DNA of 44,949 bases from Dimorphilus gyrociliatus (GCA_904063045.1 CAJFCJ010000005.1:95011-139959); one strand, 5' to 3'; positions 1 through 10,807 are shown, counted from the stretch's first letter. Numbers and translations are program-made. The notes: a model not told the origin generated them from the letters alone.

Positions 1-290
1 CTCCTTCATTTTGTTGAAAATTTTGAAATAAAGATTACTGTAAAGTTAGAAAACTTTTTGAAAAAGTTTTATCTATAAATTTCGTTGTATAAATATCTTA
101 TCCTTCATTCTAAACAAAAAGATTTAATTAAGCAAGTCCTGTTGGTTAAATAATTCACTTTTTCCAATCTAACAACAACCCTGGCAGAGACTTTATATCA
201 GTACTGTATATGTGGTGAGATTTCTGTACAATTATGTCATATACCAGAACTTTTGAAACAATGATATCAAATGCAGTAAAAAGTGACATA
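1..290. other. Left edge, no gene seen
   Basis: This AT-rich stretch lies left of the first Tc1-like element. No reading frame with recognisable protein similarity, no RNA gene and no clear repeat was seen. It is the left flank of the transposon insertion, ending at the TA duplication at 291-292. Confidence 0.5.
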
Positions 291-292
291 TA

Positions 293-336
293 AAGTGAAG
301 GTCTAAAATACCCGGACACCGTAAATTGTGATAGGC
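293..336 (+). repeat. Left TIR of Tc1-like element
   Basis: Inverted partner of 1751-1794. About 44 bp with a perfectly conserved inner block of roughly 17 bp and a few mismatches on either side. Confidence 0.8.
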
Positions 337-478
337 TGAAGATTAAAAATCTTTTTCTTGATCAAAAAAGAATTTTTTTTCTATTTTGTAGCAATGAAAT
401 ATTAGGCGAAACTTGGATCTACATAGAAATTTCTATCAAATAGTGTTTAGATAAGTTTTTACATAATTTTTTTCATTT

Positions 479-1435
479 TTATATAGTGTATATTTTCATA
501 AGTTTTTTTCTTATTTGGCCGTGAGTCACATTATTCAGGACAATGGTTGGAGGACTAATATTTTTACTACTTCTGTATTTCGTGACCTTCTTTCTCAATG
601 CATGTACTGATCCTACCCCCATTCCATCATACAGATTTGGTAGCAAGTCAGGATTTTTGTTCATCCTGAATGCCCTGCTGGTAACTCTTGCAGTATGGCA
701 CCCAGCATTATCCTGCTGGAAGATATAATCTCTCCCCATTTTATCTGAGATTTCTTCTATAACTGGGAGAACATCTTTGACCACAAATGTAGCATAGTTT
801 TGGGCATTCAATCTTTTGCTTACTCTCCATACCTCAAACACACCATCCGAGGTTATCAGTCCCCAAACCATTACTCCACCTCTGCCCATATTTTTTGTTA
901 ATCTCATCTCTTTTTCCCTGTTATTTGTCCAGGTCCTGAAGTTGTCAGGACCACTCAATGAAAACCTTGCCTCATCTGTAAATATGACTCTTGACCAATC
1001 TAAGTTATCTCGAATAGTTTTTAAACAATACTGTTTCCTTCTTTTGCAGTCATTGCTTGTGAGATCAACTCTTTGTCGAATTCGTTTATAACAAAAATTT
1101 TGCAATTTCAACTCTCTCTGAATTGTCTTCAGGCCTACATCTACCTCTAATTCATTTAAAATCTTCCTAGCAGTCACCCTTTCCTTGTTTCTTTTAAGTC
1201 TCTTCACAATCCTATTCATTCTAGCTACATCTCTTTCTGTGAGTCTCTTTGGATGACCCCTATTCTCTTGTTTGGGTGGCTTATACCTTAAAATGTCACT
1301 AACTGTAGATGATACCATTCCCAAAGCCCATGCAGTTTCCCTTACTTTCCCCAATTCTTCATATTTCTGGATTACCAGGTTCCTAACCTCTTTTCCCCAT
1401 GCCATAATGAAATAAATGATATAAAAATTAACCAA
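479..1435 (-). pseudogene. Tc1-like transposase, internally deleted
   Basis: The product is the DDE/D transposase of the surrounding Tc1-like element. The N-terminal third is a helix-turn-helix DNA-binding region, followed by a basic GHPKR-type hook. The first catalytic Asp is in FTDEARF and the second in QQDNAGCH. The expected block with the third catalytic acid (SPDxxPIENxW in the family) is absent: from about 30 residues after the second Asp the protein already reads like the family's extreme C-terminus (YDGM). I infer an in-frame deletion of about 50-60 codons near 640-690. The last ~45 residues are also out of frame relative to the family, apparently by one base at the C-run 616-620. No catalysis is expected. 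Confidence 0.8.
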
Positions 1436-1750
1436 AGTAGGTAAAATAGATAATAAGTAATCAACTTAACTTGGAAAATTAATTTTGCTTTAAAAAAATT
1501 TCAGTTTAAGACATCTATTCAAATGCAAAACTGGATGTAATCCGGATGTATGGTTAATTTGGACTTATGGCCAAATAAAGAAAAAAACAATAAAAATTAA
1601 TAAAAAAATTTTGCTAATAATTTTCACAAATATGATAATTTTCTATAATTTTTTTCAGTATTACATAAATATAACTCTTTCTTCATGGAAATTTAGACAA
1701 AAAAACCAATTTAAAACAAAGATAACATTTTTGGGGTGTTTTCAAAATTG

Positions 1751-1794
1751 GCTTATCAAAATTTCCAGTGTCCGGGTATTTTAGGCCTTGACTT
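1751..1794 (-). repeat. Right TIR of Tc1-like element
   Basis: Inverted partner of 293-336, followed directly by the TA target duplication at 1795-1796. Confidence 0.8.
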
Positions 1795-1796
1795 TA

Positions 1797-2353
1797 TTTA
1801 GAAGAATCTAAACAAACAATTAGGGATAATGTATTTAAAGAATATATTATTTGCAAGCGATGGAACAACTTTTTGTTGTCTATAGAAAATGGCTTTATTA
1901 AATTTGGCAAAGCTATAATAGACTATTTAAATGTTATGTTGAGATCTAATTTTCAAAAAAATTGTTGAGATCCCCTAATATCACTCCGGAATACAGTTGC
2001 TGGTTTAAATCGTAAATTACGAATAAATGATATTGGTTTAAAACATCCTCACTAATATCTTCAAATATTTGCAGAAGGAAGAATTATTACTGTAAATCAG
2101 CAAAACACTTGTTAAGAGACTCAAAGTGAATATCTATCGGACAAGTTACATTCAACTTGTGTAAATTTAAGAAAAAGTTGTAAAAAAAATATTAATTAAG
2201 AGTAAAAGTCAAAATGACAAAAAATTTCATTCTAAAACTAACTTACCGGAAGTGACTTAAAAATTTGGAAAAAATATTACAAAATTTTTAAAGTGAATAT
2301 ATTTTATAAGAATTTAAATTCAAAACAAACTATTGCATGCTGTGTAATCTACA
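1797..2353. other. Intergenic, no gene seen
   Basis: AT-rich DNA between the Tc1-like element and an LTR remnant. Short broken frames occur, but none has recognisable similarity. Around 1980-2110 the composition looks like a heavily eroded coding remnant, which I could not identify. Confidence 0.4.
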
Positions 2354-2457
2354 TTAAATAAGCCATTTAAAATTCAAACATTTGTTTATAGGTTTGAGTA
2401 GAACCAGTACTGTTAAAAACTTGTAAAGTCATAAAATGGCGGAGAAAGACCAGTACA
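2354..2457 (+). repeat. Old LTR 3'-end remnant of the gypsy-like family
   Basis: About 100 bp align by eye to the last part of the LTRs at 13778-14412 and 22480-23114. They share an AATAAACCATTT-like polyadenylation region, the block AAACATTTGTTTA, the block GAGTAGAACCAGTA and the closing CAGTACA. Mismatches are frequent, so this copy is much older than the long element. No matching primer-binding site follows it. It is best read as a truncated solo LTR. Confidence 0.75.
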
Positions 2458-3645
2458 GTTTGAAGTGGAAATTTTGAAAGTCAAGAAAAAATATTACCAA
2501 GCCAGTAGAGTAAGATTAGCAAAAAGACAACCTGTTGCTATCAATACAGTTAACTCTCGAAAGAAAAAAAGACTACAGGAACACTTTTTATCAGGGAATC
2601 AATATCTTACACAATATTCGGATTATACCGTCTTAATTTGGTACAAGCAAACACATCTATAATAAATGCAAATTTAGCCCAAAAATTAATCCTAAAATAG
2701 GACAAAAATTTTTTGGTGAGGTTTCACCCTGGAAAACTGTCTGATATTTTGAATGCATAAAGCTTGTTGGATACTACTCATGCCCAGACTGTGTATTTGC
2801 CAATCTATAGTTCAAGCTTAGTCCATATTGAACTCCTGGAGTATGGGGAAGTAGTCAACTCCATACAATATGTTTCATCTATGAACCAGTGATTTTGATT
2901 TGCCAAGTAAATCAACATGACGATTTTGGTAAAAAGAGGATGCTGTTGTTGTTTTCATAAATGTCATTTTTTAAGAAATCAACAGAAATGAAATCTTTAT
3001 TTAATTCACTTCCCTTGGTTCATAGGGCCTAAATTTTTGTCTTGGAAAATTTCCAACTCTTTCCAAAGAGTCAATATTTGGCAGAGTATGAGTTTGTTCT
3101 TTATGTTCAAAGAGATCTGTTTCAGACATTCTTGTTCCACTTTAATGTGCGTCAATCTAGCACATATCTCTTAAATCTTTTTTTATTATTATGTATGATG
3201 ATACATTTCCATTTGCTCTATGAATGTGTTCTTTTCTCCTCTCCATCAATTAATTTTCCAGCAGGATACGCCTGCTTTTTGGCTATTTTGCTGTACTTTT
3301 AGAAGTTTCATCTGTTGGCATGAGTGAATAAAATTTTGAATAAAACAGTTACTATAAATCAGGTATTTTTATTTAGACATTCTGTTATATCTGTATCAAA
3401 GCATGCGTGTGAAGATTGTGGTAGAATCTTGACGAAATGAACTACTGTTAAATCATTTATAAAACGTAATAATTGAATTTTTAATGAAGTTTTAAATTGT
3501 TTTTTAAAGATGGAAATTAATAAAGAATTGTATGAAAAAGGCAATCATTGATGAGTTCTATTGCTTTTATGCATAGTAATTAAGGTTGAGAAAACTGAAA
3601 ATAGAAAATTTGGTCTTATTTTTTATTATTTTTATTTATTTCAAT
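2458..3645. other. Intergenic, no convincing gene
   Basis: Open frames of 60-86 codons exist on both strands, but none starts well, continues by plausible splicing or shows family motifs. The minus strand at about 2700-3300 has patchy, stop-interrupted protein-like stretches that could be an eroded mobile element. I could not name it. The 3' end of the SDR gene bounds this stretch on the right. Confidence 0.4.
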
Positions 3646-4765
3646 TCATAAAATTCCATCGGAAATGCTGGTTGGAAAGTAACTCAGAGGAACTATAACA
3701 TATTTTGCCAAATTACCAACTGAATATCTATTTTTAGGCCATACTGAAAGAATGGAATGTTCGTATGCATCAGTAACGTAATCTATTCTATCACTTAATG
3801 GAATTTTACCAAGCTGTCGCCAAACTAAAAAAATGATGTTGTTTGTATATGGTAAAGATGAAAAGGTAACAAAATTACTTACAAGTATTAAGATAATCAT
3901 TTTCAGTTGGATATTTTTCTTTTGTAAATTTTGATACTCTTTTATATCCATCTTTAACACTATTTTCAAGAGCTCTATTTACAGATAGGGTAGTTGAAAA
4001 ATGCTGAGGTTCAATTGTATGAACAGAAACATTCCAATCATATTTTTTCAATTGAAAACTGTTTAATATGAAAATTTATACAATAAATGTATGAATATTT
4101 ATCATAGTTTTTTTTACCTTAAAATGCTTGATAAACCCTCAATACAATATTTAGAAATACCATATAAGAAATATACAGATGGAACTCTTCCAGCCATTGA
4201 TCCCATATTTATTATTCTGCCTTTTCCCATATGTAACAATTCAAGAAATTTAAAACAAAGTACTGCTGGTCCAACAGTATTTACTTTTAAAACTTCTGTT
4301 AAATCTGACATTAATAAAGTCTCTGGCGAACCAAAATCTTTTCCAAGGATTCCTGCATTATTCACTAAGGCATGCAAACCTTTATCACCAACTTTTTTTG
4401 TAATCATTTCCTTTAAGTTATCAATTTCATCTTCATTAGTAACATTTAGAATGTAAGTTGTTAACTTCATTGAACAACATTCAGATAATTGTTTAGCTCC
4501 ATCTTCAGTTAGACAAGTTGCTATAACATTTATTCCTTTATTATCTAAACTTTTTGCAAGTAAATTTCCAAATCCTTGAAAAAAGTGTTTGAATAGAAAT
4601 TTTCTAAGAAATAACATCAAAACAATAAAATATTTTACCTGTGTCGCATCCTGTTATCAAAACATACTTATCTTCTATATCAGGTATATAAAATGACCTG
4701 AGAAATTGTTCTATATATCTTATTAAAAATATAAGAACACCAATCAAAAATAATGTAATGAACAT
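3646..4765 (-). CDS. Short-chain dehydrogenase/reductase, SDR9C-like
   Basis: Four exons read 4765-4639, 4574-4118, 4058-3883 and 3824-3646, joined by GT..AG introns of 58-64 bp. They give 939 nt, or 312 residues plus stop, the usual size for retinol-dehydrogenase-type SDRs. The N-terminus has a hydrophobic membrane segment (FITLFLIGVLIFLI). The NAD(P)-binding glycine motif TGCDTGFG is assembled across intron 1. Further motifs are LVNNAG, the catalytic serine region (MGSMAG), the catalytic YGISK (YxxxK) and an IEPQHF segment. Such enzymes oxidise or reduce retinoids, steroids or hydroxybutyrate at the ER or mitochondrial membrane; the substrate cannot be told from sequence. All splice phases fit and no break is seen, so the gene looks functional. 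Confidence 0.88.
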
Positions 4766-5585
4766 ACTTTATAAGTATACACCGTAGTATGTTGTAGTGC
4801 ACTGCATCCAGATAATTTAATTCACCCTTATCCGTGTTTAACACGTGACCATTTATTTCTTTAAAAAATGGCCTCCCATCTGATTTTTTCCCGATAGATA
4901 AGAGAGTAAATTTTTATATATAAATTGATTAAATCTATTAGATTAACCTTATCTAACCCTATGCTAACCTGGATTATTGTGAAAAATGTAGGAAATCAAT
5001 TATATTACAAATAATACAAAATGAAACAGATGTTAGTTGTTTTCAATGAATTTATACAACTCAATTAAATAGTATTTTTTGAATGTATTCAATTTTAATG
5101 AATGCTCAATTAAAGCTCGATAATTATTCAGTCTTTGGTATGCAAAAAATATCCGAGTAGGCTAAGTAAGTTTAAGGTAACAGTTTTTCATGTCTAAAAG
5201 AAAATTTGTTACATGTTAAATATGATCTCATCAGAATTTCAGCTTTTTAAATCTTTATTGATACAACAAGTCAAAATGAAAAGTACTTACTTTTATGGAC
5301 ACTGCATGTTTCAGATTAGAAACATTTTTCATTCTAATTCCTAATTCTAACAACCACTCTTATAACCATATTTTAGACAATAAAGTTATACTATTAACCT
5401 TTTTATAACCATTAAACATTTCTGTTCCTCAATTCTCTCTTAGAATACTGAGTGTCTATCTGTATATAGATAACAACGCATCAAGATTAATTTTTAAGTG
5501 TAAACAGAGTTAGATCTTCAATAAGGCTAAATAACAAAGTATTTAATTAGCAGATTTGCTTATCCAATATTAATGAAAGTAAACA
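4766..5585. promoter_or_regulatory. Divergent intergenic region between SDR and LRR genes
   Basis: About 820 bp separate the SDR start codon (minus strand) from the LRR start codon (plus strand), so promoters of both genes must lie here or overlap. A TATATAAAT-like stretch is near 4915-4924, but AT-rich background makes such matches expected. No gene, RNA or repeat was recognised. Confidence 0.35.
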
Positions 5586-7394
5586 ATGGATGTAACTGCT
5601 ATTAAAAATATGGAAAGTGGCTTTTTTAATATTTGCCAAAGACTTAAACAATTGTCAAAAACATTAAAATTTCTTGATTTCCCAAAATGTGTATTAAATG
5701 AAGAACGATGTAAAATATTGCAGAATTTGCTCAGGAATTGTTGTAGTGTAGAAATAATGAATTTATCATACAACAAGGAAATGGGAAGTGGATTTTTTAA
5801 TATTTGTGAGGGACTTCAACAATCAGTAAAAACATTAAAGTTTGTTGATTTGGCTGGCTGTGACTTGAATAAAGAACAAAGTAAAGAATTTGGAAATCTC
5901 CTTAAATATTGTTCCAAAATTGAAGGAATTGATTTATCATTTAATGATAAAATGGGAAGTGGGTTTTTTGATATTTGTGAAGGATTACAGCAGTCATCAG
6001 AAACATTAAAGTTTGTTAACTTCTCTTCCTGTGATTTGAATGAAGAACAAGGGACAAAGTTTGGAAATCTCCTCAAATATTGTTCCAAAATAGAAAAAAT
6101 AAATATAAATTGCAATGACTGGGTGGAATGTGGATTTTTCGATATTTGTAAAGGGCTTCAACAATCATCTGAAATACTAAAATTTATAAAATTAGCTTCC
6201 TGTGATTTAAGAGAAGAACAAAGTAAAGAATTTGGAAATCTCCTCAAATATTGTTCCAGGATAGAAGGAATTGATTTATCAGGTAACAATGAAATGAAAA
6301 GTGGGTTTTTTAGTATTTGTGAAGGACTTCAACAATCATCACAAACATTAACATTTGTTAACTTCTCTTCCTGTGATTTGGGAGAAGAACAAAGTAGAAA
6401 GTTTGGAAATCTCCTCAAATATTGTTCCAAAATAGAAAAATTTGATTTATCATGTAACAGTGAAATGGAAAGTGGATTTTTTGGTATTTGTGATGGTCTT
6501 CAAAAATCAGCAGAGACATTAAAGTTTCTTAATTTGTCTTACTGCAGTTTGAGTAACGAACAAAGTACAAAACTTGGATATCTCTTCAAATATTGTTCCA
6601 AAATTGAAGGAATAGATTTATCATTTAATGATGACATGGGAAGGGGTTTTTGTGATATTTGTGAAGGGCTTCAAGAATCATCAAAAATGCTAAAACTTCT
6701 TAAGTTGTCCTCCTGTGAATTGAGTGAAGAACAAAGCAAAGAATTTGGAAATCTACTGAAATATTGTTCCAATATAGAAAAAATTGATTTATCATTTAAT
6801 GATAAAATAGGAAGTAGATTTTTTGATATTTTTAAAGGACTTCAACAATCATCAGAGGCATTAAAGTTCGTTAATTTGACTGCTTGTGATTTGAGTGAAG
6901 AACAAAGTACGGAATTTGGAAATCTTTTGAAAATTTGCTCAAAAATTGAAAGAATTGATTTATATATTAATCAAATTATGGAAAGTGGGTTTTTTAATAT
7001 TTGTGAAGGACTTCAACAATCATCACAAACATTACTGTTTGTTAATTTGTCTTACTGTAGTTTGAAAGAAGAGCAATGTATACAATTTGGAAATCTCCTC
7101 AAAAAATGTTCCAAGATAGAAGGAATTGATTTATCAGGTAACAATGAAATGGAAAGTGGGTTTTTTAGTATTTGTGAAGGACTTCTACAATCATCAAAGA
7201 CATTGAAGTGTGTTAACTTGTCTAACTGCAGTTTGAGTAAGGAACAAAGTACGGAATTTGAAAATCTTCAAAAATATTGTTCAAAGTTAGAAATAATAAA
7301 TTCAAATAGTAATATGTTAAAGGAAAATGGATTTTTTAATATTTGTGAAGGACTTCAACAATCATTGAAAGCAATAGAATTTATTAACTTTTAA
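5586..7394 (+). CDS. RNI-type leucine-rich-repeat protein, 10.4 repeats
   Basis: A single intronless frame of 602 residues. After eight leading residues the whole protein consists of ten exact-length 57-residue units plus a 24-residue partial unit. The unit pattern is GFFNICEGLQQS...LKFVNLSSCDL...EEQSxxFGNLLKYCSKIEGIDLSFN. Each unit holds two leucine-rich segments of ribonuclease-inhibitor type (helix plus LxxLDLS-like strand). There is no signal peptide, membrane segment or catalytic domain, so it is probably a cytoplasmic binding scaffold; the partner is unknown. An in-frame stop lies directly upstream (5580-5582), so the start is 5586 unless an upstream exon is spliced in. A related gene is at 25729-27525. 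The units are similar at DNA level, suggesting tandem amplification. Confidence 0.8.
   Translation: MDVTAIKNMESGFFNICQRLKQLSKTLKFLDFPKCVLNEERCKILQNLLRNCCSVEIMNLSYNKEMGSGFFNICEGLQQSVKTLKFVDLAGCDLNKEQSKEFGNLLKYCSKIEGIDLSFNDKMGSGFFDICEGLQQSSETLKFVNFSSCDLNEEQGTKFGNLLKYCSKIEKININCNDWVECGFFDICKGLQQSSEILKFIKLASCDLREEQSKEFGNLLKYCSRIEGIDLSGNNEMKSGFFSICEGLQQSSQTLTFVNFSSCDLGEEQSRKFGNLLKYCSKIEKFDLSCNSEMESGFFGICDGLQKSAETLKFLNLSYCSLSNEQSTKLGYLFKYCSKIEGIDLSFNDDMGRGFCDICEGLQESSKMLKLLKLSSCELSEEQSKEFGNLLKYCSNIEKIDLSFNDKIGSRFFDIFKGLQQSSEALKFVNLTACDLSEEQSTEFGNLLKICSKIERIDLYINQIMESGFFNICEGLQQSSQTLLFVNLSYCSLKEEQCIQFGNLLKKCSKIEGIDLSGNNEMESGFFSICEGLLQSSKTLKCVNLSNCSLSKEQSTEFENLQKYCSKLEIINSNSNMLKENGFFNICEGLQQSLKAIEFINF
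5610..7394 (+). repeat. 171-bp coding tandem repeat array
   Basis: Ten units of exactly 171 bp plus 75 bp of an eleventh. Recurring blocks such as GAAGGACTTCAACAATCATC and GGAAATCTCCTCAAATATTG show nucleotide-level similarity beyond what protein constraint needs. No unit has lost the reading frame. Confidence 0.85.
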
Positions 7395-8401
7395 CTATCT
7401 GTTATTTAAAAAAGTTTAAATATCTTAAGTAGAGAATATGAATTATAAAGAAGAGAAGTTTATTGGTCTCTCTCAAACATTAAATGATAGTTAGTTCTCT
7501 AGAATTATTTATTACATGTTAGTTTTAAGTGAAAATCTACCTTTTCTGGTTAAAAACCAAGGAGCAACTATTTTGAACAAGTAAGGGCTAATTTTGCGAA
7601 ATTAACACATTTTCGCTAAAATTGATTTTGATTATTGCCCTAAAGATCTAATTTTTCAATTGTAGAACGTTTTTGTAGCATATTTCCAAAACTTTATATA
7701 TATATTTAAAAAATATATAAGATTATATAAACTGTAAAAATTTAATAGTTCTAACTGTCAACCAATATATTCTTTCTATTAGCTTCCAAAGTGGAAAAAA
7801 AAGAGAAACAGAACTCTCATATTTCAACACTCTTAATTGATTTTGGGAAGCAGTTAAAGAAAAAATCAATTTTTAAAAGTAATTTTCAATAGAAAATTTG
7901 TTTAAAAGCATTCCTTCATACTCGACCTACTGGACTTTTGTCACTGTCTCTTTTAAATTTAACATTGGTCACTTTTCAGGATCCACTATTCTGTTTAAAA
8001 TAGTGATAGGTTTGAGGATCTTTTTAAAAGAGTTTCTCTTCAGATGTTTTTATTATTTATAGATAAAGATTCTTACATGTGTTTTTGTTTTGAGCTCTCA
8101 TCATAGAAGTAAGGTCAGCCTCTCTTTTCAGCCCATCAACAATCAAATAAAATAATAAATTTGAACCAATATTTTTTTGGTGACTAGATCTTGGCAAAGA
8201 TGTTTTTTTCATTTTTACTTGTTCACTAAGGTTATTGGAAAGTATTCGCTACATTAGTTAATTATAGCACAAAGTTTGAAATATTTTAATTGTACTCAAT
8301 ATGAGGATCAACCTGAGAGTTTTACCCATTTGTGTCTTACAGCTAAAAAAAAATTACATAATATGTTTTGTCATAAATATTAATTAATGTCTTATGTATG
8401 T
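7395..8401. other. Intergenic, no gene seen
   Basis: About 1 kb of AT-rich sequence between the LRR gene and the mariner remnant. It includes the 3' untranslated region of the LRR gene. No coding frame, RNA gene or repeat unit was recognised. Confidence 0.4.
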
Positions 8402-9130
8402 CTATATAGCTTCGAATTCCCTATTATTGTCAATGCATGTTTGACACCTGACAGGAAGCATATCAATTCCTTTGACGAAGTATTTAAGCAATTTGGACCT
8501 GAAAAATGCCTTTATTGCATTTTGTAATTCCTCATCATTCTCATATATTTCACCCCAGAGATTGTCCTTTAATTTCCAGAAAAGATAATAGTCTGATGGC
8601 GCCAGGTATGGACTGTAGCCTGGATGAGGCAAGATTACCCATCCAGTTGTTCTAAGATATTGAGTAGTTTGTAAGCTTGTATGAGATCTGGCATTATCTT
8701 GTAATAAAATCACCTCTTTACCAGGCATGATTCTATTTATTCTTTGTTTTAATCTCTTTAAAAAGCTGACTTAAATCTCTGAATTCATTCTGACTTGCAC
8801 ACTTAAAAGTTCTAGGTGAATAAGCCTTCCTTGTCCCAAAACATACATGTCATCAGTTTGTCTGCAGACTTACCTGTCTCTAACCTTTTTTGGTGATGAA
8901 GAAAACTTTGTATGATACTCTAAAGAAACTCTTTTAGTCAATGATTTATGATAGAATACCCATGTTTCCAAAAAAAAGCTTTCAGTTGCCTGTGAATATC
9001 GATTGCAATAACTTACTGTGAAGCAAGAAATTGAATAATTACTCTTTGCTTTATACCATCATCCATACCGTGCCACCACTGAAGTGTCAATAACTTTTCA
9101 TTCAGGGATCACAAGTTGTGAAAGTTTTTT
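8402..9130 (-). pseudogene. Mariner-type DD34D transposase remnant
   Basis: The C-terminal 108 residues are open (8728-8402). They carry the second catalytic Asp in QDNARSH and the third in YSPYLAPSDY, with 34 residues between, the DD34D spacing of mariner. The usual SPDLAPSD has lost its non-catalytic Asp (SPY). Upstream on the minus strand the frame breaks, but FWDKEG near 8850 fits the first-Asp region, and further mariner-like N-terminal sequence runs to about 9070 with stops and shifts. Inverted repeats were not found. It is a dead copy from a different superfamily branch than the Tc1-like elements here. Confidence 0.75.
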
Positions 9131-9255
9131 AGTGATAGTGCATTAATGAATTGACCTTCTATTAATAATGATAACATAGGCCTACAATGTACTGTTTTAA
9201 AATTACAGGGAAATAGGTAAAACTTTAAGGTTGATCCTAATATAACAAACATATA

Positions 9256-10677
9256 TTATTTAATTGGGATCAAGTCTTTTAAACTTCTCCGCATCTCTTT
9301 TTCATCTGACGTTTTTAGTAGAACGTTTCTGATCTTCCCATCGTCAGACTTAATCAAATGAGATATCTTTGCTTTCTTATATTCAACCCTATTTCTGTCA
9401 TTCTTAACTAACACTTTTTGTCCAATATAAGGCCTTTCTCTCTTTTCATCTTCTCTAACTTCTCTCATAACTTCTTCCAACATTTCTCTGTTCCATTTGA
9501 AACAAATCTTCTTCCAATTGTCCCTGGCTTTCTTGGAGTTTCGCCAGTTTGCCATTAAGTCTCCATAATATTTAATGAGAGTTTTCGGGCTTAGTACTTC
9601 TTGATCCGGGTCTTTCATGAGTGCTGTAAGGGGTTTCCTGGAGACAGCTTCCTCAGCAACTGCGAGTAGGCTTCTCCAACTTTCTTCTTTAAAACAATTC
9701 TTTAGGTAAGGATACAGAATCCATTTCACAGTTCTTATTGATCGTTCCCATAAGCCTCCTTGATACGGAGCTCTAGGGCTTGTAAATTTCCAGTTTCCAT
9801 TAAAGTTTTTTGAAACTTGGGCAAAGGTTGCTGCATTGTCCAATCTAATGTTTGTTATTGGTCCTCTTAAATATCTTATTCTCAGTAAAGCTAACTGAAC
9901 ACTATTCTTGTTAATAGATTCCATTAGTTCTAATGCGACAGCCTTTGTTTTTAAGCATACTCCTATAAGGACATATCTTTTTTCACTGTTTTTATTCTTG
10001 AATGGTCCGAACACATCTATTCCGATTGATTTGAAGGGAATCGGTTCACCCATAATTTGATCCTTACACTGTTGATTTCCATCATATTGGAACCTTTTGT
10101 TTTTCCTCCACTCCTCACACTCCTGGCACTTATCATAAACGTCATTTGCTAACACTACCTCTCCAACTGTCCAGAACAAATGCCTCAATCTATGTCGCAT
10201 GGCATTAGGTCCAGAATGGCCAGTTCTTAAATGTACATATTTCATAAGTACTCTCGCTACACTCATATTTTTATGCAATAAGGTTCTAGTTTGTTTATCT
10301 CTTAAAACAACTTCCAAATGTCCCCATTCATTTCTGGTCAATTTTAATTTTTCCATTACTGCAGATGGTATAATTTTCTGTTCCTTTGTTTTTCTCTCAT
10401 TAATTACTGAAGTAAATTTATTGGGATCACCTGCTACTTCTCTTCTGAAATTGCTTTCTTGTTCCCATGGCAAGATCACCTTCCCCAGAAGGACTGTTTG
10501 AACACTTTCTCTCTCTGCTGCATCTTCCAAACTGAACCAATTGTCCTTTAAAGAAAAATCTCTTAATTTTGACAATTTATCAGCCAGATTATTCTCTGTG
10601 GGTACATATTCCCATTGATAATCCTCAGTATGATTAAGAATTTTCTTGACTCTTTCTCTCTCGAATCGTAGTATCAT
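9256..10677 (-). CDS. BEL/Pao RNase H tail and integrase, open frame
   Basis: An uninterrupted 473-residue frame from the 3' half of a BEL/Pao pol gene. It begins with the end of RNase H (NNLADKLSKL, cf. the family's NPADxxSRG). Next come an integrase zinc finger (HLRTGHSG, then CQECEEW), and the integrase catalytic residues in IGIDVFGP, RLDNAATF and GGLWERS. The C-terminal basic domain ends in LKDLIPIK. In an element this protein would insert cDNA into the genome. Protease and RT are absent, and no LTR was recognised on either side, so it is a 5'-truncated insertion or possibly a retained gene. It sits just upstream of the lectin-like gene on the opposite strand. It differs from the BEL element at 31493-36536. 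Confidence 0.75.
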   Translation of the reverse strand: MILRFERERVKKILNHTEDYQWEYVPTENNLADKLSKLRDFSLKDNWFSLEDAAERESVQTVLLGKVILPWEQESNFRREVAGDPNKFTSVINERKTKEQKIIPSAVMEKLKLTRNEWGHLEVVLRDKQTRTLLHKNMSVARVLMKYVHLRTGHSGPNAMRHRLRHLFWTVGEVVLANDVYDKCQECEEWRKNKRFQYDGNQQCKDQIMGEPIPFKSIGIDVFGPFKNKNSEKRYVLIGVCLKTKAVALELMESINKNSVQLALLRIRYLRGPITNIRLDNAATFAQVSKNFNGNWKFTSPRAPYQGGLWERSIRTVKWILYPYLKNCFKEESWRSLLAVAEEAVSRKPLTALMKDPDQEVLSPKTLIKYYGDLMANWRNSKKARDNWKKICFKWNREMLEEVMREVREDEKRERPYIGQKVLVKNDRNRVEYKKAKISHLIKSDDGKIRNVLLKTSDEKEMRRSLKDLIPIK

Positions 10678-10807
10678 CCCTAGCTTTCAATTCTGACTAT
10701 TCATTAATTCTTTTGAAAAGTAATAAAATATTAAATTTTACAACCAAAATAAAAAATTGATTTTTAAATCATTGTCATTAAAATTTCCCTTTTATAACAA
10801 AATTCAG

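Larger units (their letters stand above)
293..1794 (-). mobile_element. Tc1-like DNA transposon with 44-bp TIRs
   Basis: A 1.5-kb element is bounded by inverted repeats at about 293-336 and 1751-1794. The core, TCTAAAATACCCGGACAC on the left, is matched in inverse at the right end with only scattered mismatches. Both ends are flanked by TA (291-292 and 1795-1796), the dinucleotide target duplicated by Tc1/mariner elements. One transposase reading frame occupies the minus strand. Related but decayed copies lie at 28826-29605 and 36700-36797, so this is a family with several copies here. The transposase is damaged, so this copy is probably immobile unless helped in trans. Confidence 0.85.

Noticed and set aside
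543-1091. Plus-strand frames of 61 and 91 codons
   Set aside because: Antisense shadows of the Tc1 transposase on the minus strand.
2465-3302. Plus-strand frames of 65 and 86 codons near the LTR remnant
   Set aside because: No ATG-based start for the first, no splice continuation, no motif; consistent with chance in AT-rich DNA.
5816-6115. Minus-strand 99-codon frame
   Set aside because: Antisense of the repetitive LRR coding array; its apparent repeats mirror the LRR units.
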